Shown: in pieces, positions 6,931-12,856 of the stretch
How positions within the stretch are numbered: position 1 is the first letter of the stretch
Layout of the letters: every line of letters starts with the position of its first letter
NCBI GenBank assembly: GCA_031288765.1
Contig: JAITQV010000483.1
Span: forward strand, 1-24,419
DNA: 24,419 bases
DNA from: Planctomycetaceae bacterium
GTDB taxonomy: Bacteria; Planctomycetota; Planctomycetia; Pirellulales; Thermoguttaceae
Reading direction: 5' to 3'
Made by a program: the position numbers and the translations under genes
The notes under the pieces: model-generated
What the model was told of the DNA's origin: nothing
What the model saw: only the letters and a program-made list of their open reading frames with translations
The model's database searches: none

Positions 6931-7307
6931 ACGAGGGCAATCCCGCGGCAATCGGGGGCAATCCCAGGGCAAACGGGGGCAGATTTGCCACAACCGGGGG
7001 CAGATTCATGGCAAACGGAGGCAGATTTGCCACAAACGGGGGCAGATTTGCCACAAACGGGGGCAGATTCGTCACAAACGGGGGCAGATTCGTCACAAAC
7101 GGGGGCAGATTCATGCAAACGGGGGCAGATTCGTCACAAACGGGGGCAGATTCATGGCAAACGGGGGCAGATTTGCCACAAACGGGGGCAGATTTATCGC
7201 AAACGGGGGCAGATTTATCGCAAACGGGGGCAGATTTATCGCAAACGGGGGCAGATTTGCCACAAACGGGGGTAAGTTTACTACGAACTGGGGTAAGTTT
7301 GCAGCAA
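6931..7307 (+). repeat. 21-nt minisatellite 1, about 18 units, G-rich
   Basis: Each unit is a nearly fixed 13-nt half (ACGGGGGCAGATT) plus an 8-nt half taken from a few variants: TGCCACAA, CGTCACAA, CATGGCAA or TATCGCAA. Three TATCGCAA units are adjacent, as expected from slippage or unequal exchange. One unit near 7112 is 20 nt, so no single reading frame of the repeat spans the array. The first two and last three units are degenerate. A run of five G recurs on the plus strand in most units. Confidence 0.92.
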
Positions 7308-7436
7308 TCGGGAACGAAATTAGTTAATAGCGCCGCAAGCGGATTTCCTACCGCAATGGCAATAATTCCGCATGCGACACGATTAATCATTCATTACTAA
7401 CTATTAACTATCAATTGATCCCTCTCTTGCGGAATT

Positions 7437-7594
7437 GTATCTATTCAGTAGAATGTTTCCACAGAATAGATATGATTTGTTTTTAACGCAGAAGACGCTG
7501 AAATTTTGCGGAAAAACGCGGTTGTTATTGTTCTGCGTCTTTCGCGTACTTTTCCGCGTTTTCGTGTTAAAAAAACATTCCGCCGAATAGATAC
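7437..7594. mobile_element. MITE-like element with about 22-bp terminal inverted repeats
   Basis: The left end (7437-7458, GTATCTATTCAGTAGAATGT) and the reverse complement of the right end (7573-7594, GTATCTATTCGGCGGAATGT) match at 19 of 22 positions. The 158-bp element has a purine-biased interior (TTTTTAACGCAGAAGACGCT and similar), read on the other strand as NTKTRKSTRKTQ-like peptide, a pattern familiar from non-coding dispersed elements. No transposase and no clear target-site duplication are present. It ends 9 nt before the start codon of the DHS-like gene, so that gene's leader may lie within it. A solo copy of the right end lies at 16999-17020. Confidence 0.6.
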
Positions 7595-7603
7595 GAAAAA
7601 TCA

Positions 7604-8566
7604 ATGTCTTTCAAATTATTTGACTCCTCCCAATTACATCTGAAACCGCTCCACGAACGTCAGCACGATATTTCACACGAAGTGATGATTTCCCCCGAAG
7701 CGGTTGCCGCGTTTGACCATCCGTCTTTGGATATTCTCGCCGAACAAATCCGGTACGCCCAAAACCGGAAAAGTACGGTTCTTTGGATGCTCGGAGCCCA
7801 TGTGATCCGAACCGGAAACGCCCCCAATATGATTCAACTTATGAAAGAAGGTTATGTAACCCATTTCGCCCTGAACGGAGCCGGCGCTATTCATGACTTC
7901 GAACTCGCCATGATCGGCGCAACCACCGAAAGTGTCGCTAAATATATCAGCGAAGGACAATTCGGACTTTGGAAAGAATCAGGAAAAATTAACGACGCCG
8001 TAAAAGAAGGCGCCGATAACGGACTCGGTTTCGGCGAAGCGGTCGGGCAAATGATTGATCGGGAAAATTTCCCCTACAAAGAAAACAGTTTGCTCTGGAA
8101 CGGATATAAAAATCACGTTCCGGTAACAGTTCATGTCGGCATCGGCTGCGATATTATCCACGAACACCCAAATGTCAACGGAGCCGCAATCGGAACAACT
8201 TCCTATACGGATTTTTTGATTTATGTTCAGTCAATTGCCAATTTGGAAGGCGGCGTCTTCTGCAATATCGGCAACGCCGTTATGGGACCGGAAATTTTCC
8301 TGAAAGCACTGTCTATGGCACGAAATGTTGCGCACCAAGACGGTAAAAAAATTACCGATTTTACCGCAGCCGTGTTTGATTTGCTCCCGCTGGAAGGACT
8401 AAACCTGTTGGAAATCCCGCCGAAACAGGATCCGCGGTCTTATTTTCGCCCTTGGAAAAGGATTTTGGCTCAAACGGTTCTTGACGGCGGTCAGGCGTTT
8501 TATGTTGCCGGTGAACATAAAAATACAATTCCCGCATTGACTCGGAAAGTCCGAACCGGAAAATAA
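7604..8566 (+). CDS. Deoxyhypusine synthase-like protein
   Basis: A 320-residue soluble protein resembling the deoxyhypusine synthase / homospermidine synthase-like family (DHS, PF01916), which uses NAD and spermidine. Family-like blocks are STVLWMLGAHVIRTG (57-71), the glycine-rich FALNGAGAIHDFE (88-100), VTVHVGIGCDIIHEHPNVNG (174-193), SYTDFLIYV (200-208), CNIGNAVMGPEIFLKAL (220-236) and a C-terminal DGGQAFYVAG (294-303). True DHS forms an enzyme-imine on a lysine near the C-terminus. The candidates here, K306 and K315, are not in the classic context, so the activity is unproven. Bacteria lack eIF5A, so the substrate would differ from that of the eukaryotic enzyme. The start is the ATG 9 nt after the MITE-like element, with no strong Shine-Dalgarno sequence. 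It is followed by glmM on the same strand after 81 nt. Confidence 0.78.
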   Translation: MSFKLFDSSQLHLKPLHERQHDISHEVMISPEAVAAFDHPSLDILAEQIRYAQNRKSTVLWMLGAHVIRTGNAPNMIQLMKEGYVTHFALNGAGAIHDFELAMIGATTESVAKYISEGQFGLWKESGKINDAVKEGADNGLGFGEAVGQMIDRENFPYKENSLLWNGYKNHVPVTVHVGIGCDIIHEHPNVNGAAIGTTSYTDFLIYVQSIANLEGGVFCNIGNAVMGPEIFLKALSMARNVAHQDGKKITDFTAAVFDLLPLEGLNLLEIPPKQDPRSYFRPWKRILAQTVLDGGQAFYVAGEHKNTIPALTRKVRTGK

Positions 8567-8587
8567 GAGTTGACGGATTGAGACGGA

Positions 8588-8613
8588 TAATTCCTGTTGG
8601 TAATTCCTGTTGG
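8588..8613. repeat. Perfect 13-nt tandem duplication between the DHS-like gene and glmM
   Basis: TAATTCCTGTTGG occurs twice in direct succession (8588-8600 and 8601-8613), 35 nt before the glmM start. It resembles a recent slippage event. Confidence 0.85.
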
Positions 8614-8647
8614 TGATGTTATCTATATAACAAATAATGAGTAAATT

Positions 8648-10024
8648 ATGTCGGAGTTAATTATTAGTGTTTCCGGTTTGCGCGGTGTTGTCGGCGAAAC
8701 GCTGACGTTGGATGTTGCCATGCGTTATGCTGCGGCGTTTTCTGCGTCCATGCCGCCGGGAACTTTCGTCATAACCCGTGACAGCCGCCCAACCGGAACA
8801 ATGTTAACCGATGTTATTCACGCCATCCTGAATGCTTCCGGGCGTTCCACAATTGACGCCGAAATCGCCGCAACCCCCACAACCGGTATTTTGATTCGCC
8901 AATTCGGTGCTGTTGGCGGTATTCAAGTTTCCGCATCGCATAATCCCATTGAGTTTAACGGCATCAAACTGTTTTCCGGCGAAGGCAGGGTTATTCCCCA
9001 AACGTGCGGAAAAGATGTTTTGGAACATTACCGGAATGTGAAAACACAATGGGTTCCCCACGATCAAATCGGTTCCAGAACGCTTTGTAAAAACACCATT
9101 TCCGAACACCGTAAAGCAATTATGCAAACGGTTGATATTGAAGCGGTTGCCGGCAGGAAGTTTAAGGTTTTGCTTGATGCCAACCGCGGAGCCGGAGCAA
9201 TTCTTGGGGACTGGCTGCTCGAAGGGTTGGGCTGCGAATTGACCATTCTCGGCGAACAGCCCGACGGTCAATTTCAGCATACTCCCGAACCGACCGCCGA
9301 AAATCTTATTGATGTTTGCCGGCGTGTGAAAGAATCGGATGTGGACATTGCTTTTTGCCAAGACCCGGACGCCGACCGTGTTGCGATCATCGATGCCGAC
9401 GGTCGGTATGTCGGCGAAGAATACACAATAACGCTTTGTTTGGAACATCTCTTGCGAATCTCGGAAAATTCCCAACATCCGCATTGCAGGAAAAAAGGCG
9501 CTGTTGTTATCAACTGTGCTACGAGCCGGATGAACGAAGATATTGCGGAGCGGTATGGGGTTCCGGTTTTTCGGAGTGCGGTTGGCGAGGCGAATGTGGT
9601 TGATTTGATGCTTGAAAAAGGGGCAATGTTCGGCGGTGAGGGCAACGGCGGTCCGATTGATCCGCAAGTGGGTTTTGTTCGGGACAGTTTTGTCGGAATG
9701 GCGTTGATTCTTGACGCAATGGCGGCAACCGGAAAAACGGTTGCGCAGCTTGTTGACGAATTGCCGCATTATGCGTTAGTCAAGCGAAAAACCGGCGTCG
9801 AACTTTCCGAAGTTCCGGCAATTCTCGACAAAACTGCGGCAATGTTCCGGCATTTACCGTGCAATCGTTTGGACGGATTACGGATTGATCATGGAGATGC
9901 GTGGGTTCTTTTGCGCGGCAGCAATACCGAGCCGATTATTCGGATTTTTGCCGAAGCCCCAACCAATGATTATGCCAATCGTCTTTGTGATGAAATTGAA
10001 CGGATTGTTGCGTCGTCTTGCTGA
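8648..10024 (+). CDS. glmM: Phosphoglucosamine mutase / phosphohexomutase (archaeal-type sugar loop)
   Basis: A 458-residue alpha-D-phosphohexomutase. The phosphoserine loop is VSASHNP (94-100), catalytic Ser S97. The Mg2+ loop is DPDADR (239-244), with D239, D241 and D243 as ligands. The sugar-recognition loop is GGEGNGGPIDP (329-339) and the phosphate-binding loop RGSNTEPIIRIFAEA (423-437). Length and four-domain order are normal. The probable reaction is glucosamine-6-phosphate to glucosamine-1-phosphate, feeding UDP-GlcNAc. The sugar loop is GEGNGG, the form of archaeal GlmM/phosphomannomutase proteins, rather than the GEQSGH of E. coli GlmM, so glucose or mannose phosphates may also be used. 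The ATG follows a weak leader. The gene converges on rsmD, whose stop lies 37 nt away. Confidence 0.87.
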   Translation: MSELIISVSGLRGVVGETLTLDVAMRYAAAFSASMPPGTFVITRDSRPTGTMLTDVIHAILNASGRSTIDAEIAATPTTGILIRQFGAVGGIQVSASHNPIEFNGIKLFSGEGRVIPQTCGKDVLEHYRNVKTQWVPHDQIGSRTLCKNTISEHRKAIMQTVDIEAVAGRKFKVLLDANRGAGAILGDWLLEGLGCELTILGEQPDGQFQHTPEPTAENLIDVCRRVKESDVDIAFCQDPDADRVAIIDADGRYVGEEYTITLCLEHLLRISENSQHPHCRKKGAVVINCATSRMNEDIAERYGVPVFRSAVGEANVVDLMLEKGAMFGGEGNGGPIDPQVGFVRDSFVGMALILDAMAATGKTVAQLVDELPHYALVKRKTGVELSEVPAILDKTAAMFRHLPCNRLDGLRIDHGDAWVLLRGSNTEPIIRIFAEAPTNDYANRLCDEIERIVASSC

Positions 10025-10061
10025 AAATCTTTTGCGGTTTGCTGAAAATCATTTACGGTTG

Positions 10062-10736
10062 TTAGCGGGTGAAAACGGCAATTTCTGCCGGAGGATACGA
10101 CTTGACTTTATTGGGTAACGGCTTAATAGGAAGCATGTCAAAGTTAAACCGGTTGTCCGATTCAATAACAAACAACGACCCCAACGGCGCCGAATCAATA
10201 AGATGTTGAAGCATTTCGAGCATTTCGGTTTGGCGGCTGACGTAAAAATCGTAAGGCGGCGAACAAAATACAAGCCAAGGTATCTTTTGGGTTTTATCTG
10301 GACACGTAATATTTGAATACGGATGTTCTTCTTGGTTTTTTGCCCAGAAAAAGGCGTCGGTTTTTCGCACATCGCAAACATTCAGCAAGTCCAACGATTC
10401 AAGGTTCTGCCGCAGCAGTGCTGCTGTTGGAAAGTGGAGTTCGATAACAGTTGCGGAAACCGCTCCTCGGCTGATTGCTTCAATTGCCAACGCTCCGGTT
10501 CCGCCGAACAAATCAACCACATGACGTCCCCGAACTTCCGGACCAATCAAATTAAACACCGCTTCTCGAACCCGATCTTTCATGGGTCTTACTCTGTTGT
10601 CGCCGATATACAGCAACTTGCTGCCGCGAAACCGTCCGCCGATAATTCGCAAACCGAGTGGTTCTTTTGGGGCGGGTTTGCTGCCGGTAGAGCGGTTTTT
10701 GGTTTTTTCTGCTGATTGCAATGCCGATTGCGGCAC
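10062..10736 (-). CDS. rsmD: 16S rRNA (guanine(966)-N(2))-methyltransferase RsmD
   Basis: A 224-residue SAM-dependent Rossmann methyltransferase acting on G966 of 16S rRNA in the assembled 30S subunit. Diagnostic blocks are LRIIGGRFRG (29-38), RPMKDRVREAVFNLI (50-64), the SAM-binding VVDLFGGTGALAIEAISRGA (73-92), the acidic VIEL (97-100) and FCSPPYDFY (157-165). The catalytic motif is SPPY rather than the usual DPPY, a conservative variant in N6/N2 methylases. Residues 1-27 are a basic, low-complexity extension not typical of the family, so a later start is possible. The gene is monocistronic: it converges on glmM and is separated from queF by a MITE-like element. Confidence 0.9.
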   Translation of the reverse strand: MPQSALQSAEKTKNRSTGSKPAPKEPLGLRIIGGRFRGSKLLYIGDNRVRPMKDRVREAVFNLIGPEVRGRHVVDLFGGTGALAIEAISRGAVSATVIELHFPTAALLRQNLESLDLLNVCDVRKTDAFFWAKNQEEHPYSNITCPDKTQKIPWLVFCSPPYDFYVSRQTEMLEMLQHLIDSAPLGSLFVIESDNRFNFDMLPIKPLPNKVKSYPPAEIAVFTR

Positions 10737-11078
10737 AGGCGGAACAAAAACACCTTGATTATTATTGTCAATTTCAAAAAGTGTTTCTTTCCGGTTACGG
10801 AAGTTTTTTTTATTTTATTTTTTCATACGAACCTCAAGACATTAAAACGTAACTGTCTATTTTTATTAACCACAGAATACACAGAACACACGGAAATTAG
10901 TAAATTGCTAAGATCACAATCTTATTTTTTGAGGATACAAAATGAAGACAATAACAAAAAAACATTTTGTGTCCTAATTTTTTATAAATAAATGAATCTT
11001 GAAGTTGTACGTAAACATTATTACTAATACCAATTCCGTGTATTTCGTGTATTCAACGGTTAATAAATAGACAATTAC
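10737..11078. other. Spacer holding a MITE-like inverted-repeat element
   Basis: This gap between queF (ending at 11079) and rsmD (starting at 10736) has no credible ORF. Most of it (10849-11078) is the inverted-repeat element described separately. The T-rich remainder (about 10800-10830) probably contains the rsmD promoter, which was not resolved. Confidence 0.6.
10849..11078. mobile_element. MITE-like element with about 48-bp terminal inverted repeats and an inner stem
   Basis: The left arm (10849-10898) opens GTAACTGTCTATTTTTATT and continues AACCACAGAATACACAGAAC. The reverse complement of the right arm (11032-11078) opens GTAATTGTCTATTTATTAAC and continues CGTTGAATACACGAAATACA. Most positions match. 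An inner inverted repeat (AGGATACAAAATG near 10932 with CATTTTGTGTCCT near 10963) makes the whole 230 bp foldable. The interior reads as TTEYTEHTE, a peptide often seen where non-coding dispersed repeats are translated. No transposase is present. The right end directly abuts the queF stop codon. Confidence 0.65.
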
Positions 11079-11414
11079 TTATGCTTTTTTCCACTCAACA
11101 GTTACTGAAGTCGAAATTCCGCCGCGAGGTGTAAAAGACGCCGTTAATTTGATCCAACGAGGTTGAAGCAAATCCACTAAATCATCCAATATCCGATTCG
11201 TAATATTTTCATAAAAAATTCCCTCATTGCGGAATTGTTGAAGATACAACTTCAAACTCTTAAGCTCCACACAAAGATTATCAGGAATATATTGAAATGT
11301 TAACGTTCCAAAATCCGGTTGCCCCGTCTTCGGACACACCGAAGTAAATTCCGGACAAATAATCTCAATCAAATAATCCCGATTAGGATATGAATTGGTA
11401 AAAGTTTCAAGCAT
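11079..11414 (-). CDS. queF: NADPH-dependent 7-cyano-7-deazaguanine reductase QueF (unimodal type)
   Basis: A 111-residue enzyme reducing preQ0 to preQ1 in queuosine biosynthesis. The substrate-binding and catalytic block FTSVCPKTGQPDFG (23-36) contains nucleophile C27 and D34. The QueF motif is ELKSLKLYLQQFRNEGIFYE at about 50-69. It belongs to the short, unimodal, T-fold branch and is slightly shorter than most. No other queuosine genes (queC, queD, queE, tgt) are in the window. The stop lies flush against a MITE-like element, so the transcript 3' end probably lies inside that repeat. The ATG is the only good start, and no strong Shine-Dalgarno sequence was seen. Confidence 0.93.
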   Translation of the reverse strand: MLETFTNSYPNRDYLIEIICPEFTSVCPKTGQPDFGTLTFQYIPDNLCVELKSLKLYLQQFRNEGIFYENITNRILDDLVDLLQPRWIKLTASFTPRGGISTSVTVEWKKA

Positions 11415-11462
11415 TGTTTTTTTGTTTCTAATGTTAGTATTAAAGAGGTGATACTTATTGAA

Positions 11463-11490
11463 TTTCAGTAATATTTCAGTAATATTTCAG
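11463..11490. repeat. 11-nt tandem repeat, three partial units
   Basis: TTTCAG recurs at 11463, 11474 and 11485, an exact 11-nt step (unit TTTCAGTAATA). It lies upstream of queF, between it and the 13-nt repeat near the GNAT stop. Confidence 0.85.
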
Positions 11491-11517
11491 CGGAATTTTC
11501 GTTAAAAGCCGGTCAAG

Positions 11518-11556
11518 ATAAAGTCTCAACATAAAGTCTCAAGATAAAGTCTCAAC
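11518..11556. repeat. 13-nt tandem repeat, three units
   Basis: ATAAAGTCTCAAC (11518), ATAAAGTCTCAAG (11531) and ATAAAGTCTCAAC (11544) follow one another without gaps, just downstream of the GNAT gene stop. Confidence 0.9.
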
Positions 11557-11569
11557 ATAAAACCGGCAA

Positions 11570-12061
11570 TCACAAAGCCGACAACCGTTCGGCAAGAAGT
11601 TTGAGAGCCTCGCCGTCCAGACGAAATGTAGTCCAGTCTTCAACAGGATGACCGCCAAGTTTTTTGTAAAACGCAATACTATCGGTATTCCAGTCGAGCA
11701 CCATCCAATCCAAACGAAAACAACCGCGCAATCGGGCAATTCGCGCCAATTCACAAAAAAACATTGTTCCAATCCCCAACCCCCGAAACTGCGGACGTAC
11801 AAAAAGGTCTTCAATGTAAATTCCCGGCTGCCCGCGAAATGTCGAATAAGTAAAATAATATAACGCAAAACCAACCGTTGCCCCCTCATACTCCGCCAAC
11901 AAAACCTCAATCCGTTGCGAAGAAATCCATTCGTACAAAACCTCTTCCGTTATAAACACCGATTCCAAAAGATGTTCATACTCCGCAAGTTCCCGAATAA
12001 ACCGCAATACCAATGCCGTATCCTCCGAAACAGCAATCCGTATGATCGTTTTTTGGCACAT
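11570..12061 (-). CDS. GNAT acetyltransferase resembling spermidine/spermine (diamine) N1-acetyltransferase
   Basis: A 163-residue GNAT protein, close to the 171 residues of SSAT. The order of motifs follows SSAT: GFALYYFTYSTFRG (64-77), IYIEDLFVRPQFRGLGIG (81-98) with the acetyl-CoA pyrophosphate loop RGLGIG, then LDWNTDSIAFYKKLGG (122-137) with Y132 at the position of the SSAT general acid, and a C-terminal TFRLDGEALKLL. Likely substrates are polyamines or related amines such as thialysine; the family has several specificities, so this is inference. It lies 22 nt downstream of the MvhD/FlpD-like gene on the same strand and is probably co-transcribed with it, though the functional link is unclear. 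A 13-nt tandem repeat follows its stop. Confidence 0.85.
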   Translation of the reverse strand: MCQKTIIRIAVSEDTALVLRFIRELAEYEHLLESVFITEEVLYEWISSQRIEVLLAEYEGATVGFALYYFTYSTFRGQPGIYIEDLFVRPQFRGLGIGTMFFCELARIARLRGCFRLDWMVLDWNTDSIAFYKKLGGHPVEDWTTFRLDGEALKLLAERLSAL

Positions 12062-12083
12062 AAATTGTTCCTGAAATTGTTTA

Positions 12084-12533
12084 TCAATCGGAAGAAGAAA
12101 CGATCTCTTTCATGGCAATGTAAGGTCCCAAAGAACGGGTTTTCTCGACGATTTCCGTAATGAATTTCTGAAACTTTGCGCCTTCAGCGGCGGAAATCCA
12201 TGAGAAATGAACACGGTTTGTATCAATGCCAAGCGTGTTCAGTAACTCCCGAAACAGAATCCAACGCCTTCGCGCATGAAAATTACCGCTCGTGTAATGG
12301 CAGTCGCCCGGATGACAACCACTCACTAACACCGAATCGGCTCCGTTTTCAAAAGCTTTGATAATCAAATTAAAATCAATTCGCCCCGTACAAGGAAGAC
12401 GTATAATCCGTAAATTGGAAGGGTATTCAAGACGGCTTGTCCCGGCAAGATCAGCGCCTAAATACGTACACCAATTACAAACAAACGCAATTACTTTCGG
12501 TTCAAATTGTGTTGCAGTTGATTCGGCGGACAT
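12084..12533 (-). CDS. Orphan hydrogenase iron-sulfur (MvhD/FlpD-type) protein
   Basis: A 149-residue member of the MvhD/FrhD/FlpD family (PF02662), which binds a [2Fe-2S] cluster and passes electrons between hydrogenase or formate dehydrogenase and heterodisulfide-reductase-like HdrA. Conserved cysteines are visible: CNWC (C19, C22), LPCTGR (C48) and the diagnostic SGCHPGDCHY (71-80; C73, C78). YLGADLAGTSRLEYP (24-38) and SWISAAEG also fit the family. No hdrA, mvhA/G or Fdh gene lies in the window; the only operon partner is the downstream GNAT gene, 22 nt away. The partner must be encoded elsewhere, or this protein has another redox role. The N-terminus is soluble, with no signal peptide. 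Family assignment is firm; role is inference. Confidence 0.88.
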   Translation of the reverse strand: MSAESTATQFEPKVIAFVCNWCTYLGADLAGTSRLEYPSNLRIIRLPCTGRIDFNLIIKAFENGADSVLVSGCHPGDCHYTSGNFHARRRWILFRELLNTLGIDTNRVHFSWISAAEGAKFQKFITEIVEKTRSLGPYIAMKEIVSSSD

Positions 12534-12856
12534 GTTTTTTGTCAGGGTTGAGTTTCACAAAAATACTTCGTAACATTTTACGCAAAATACCATTTTATTT
12601 CCTGCTGTACTTGCGTTGGGAATGATCTCTCTTGTTCCCGATTAAAGTAAGGAAACAATATAACAGGAAAAACCGGCTTTTCAAGATATCGCCGTCTTTC
12701 CAACATATTTTTTATCCGAACCGCAACGGCAATCCAAAACAAGCGATGTCCCGCCAAACCGTCAACACCAACAACTTTCGTCCGGCATTACATTACATTG
12801 TATTACATTACCGGTCGGCAATTTGACTTTGTTACGGATAAAAGTTGCTGCCGAAA
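12534..12856. other. Gene-free spacer without recognised elements
   Basis: This 323-nt spacer lies upstream of the MvhD-like gene and downstream of the HEAT-repeat gene. The only repetition seen is an ATTAC-rich run at 12786-12811 (CATTACATTACATTG and similar). No credible ORF, terminator or RNA was recognised. The promoter of the MvhD-like gene should lie near 12540-12620. Confidence 0.5.

Larger units (their letters stand above)
6217..7603. other. 1.4 kb gene-free repeat nest between the M50 protease and the DHS-like gene
   Basis: This spacer holds, in order, an 11/12-nt tandem repeat (6315-6398), the dispersed multi-hairpin cassette with extra modules (about 6525-6912), a 21-nt minisatellite (6931-7307), a low-complexity stretch (about 7391-7415) and a MITE-like inverted-repeat element (7437-7594). 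ORFs across it are repeat read-through in several frames and are not credible. No RNA gene was recognised. Confidence 0.7.

Noticed and set aside
6902..7400. ORFs of up to 162 codons across minisatellite 1 on both strands
   Set aside because: A stop-free 21-nt unit keeps several frames open. The 20-nt unit switches frame, starts are TTG or lie inside repeats, and no ribosome-binding site is seen.
7404..7604. Minus-strand ORF with NTKTRKSTRKTQ
   Set aside because: It is the interior of the MITE-like inverted-repeat element, whose purine-biased sequence gives such peptides.
8804..9769. Minus-strand 321-codon ORF
   Set aside because: Antisense shadow of glmM, which has all four phosphohexomutase motifs.
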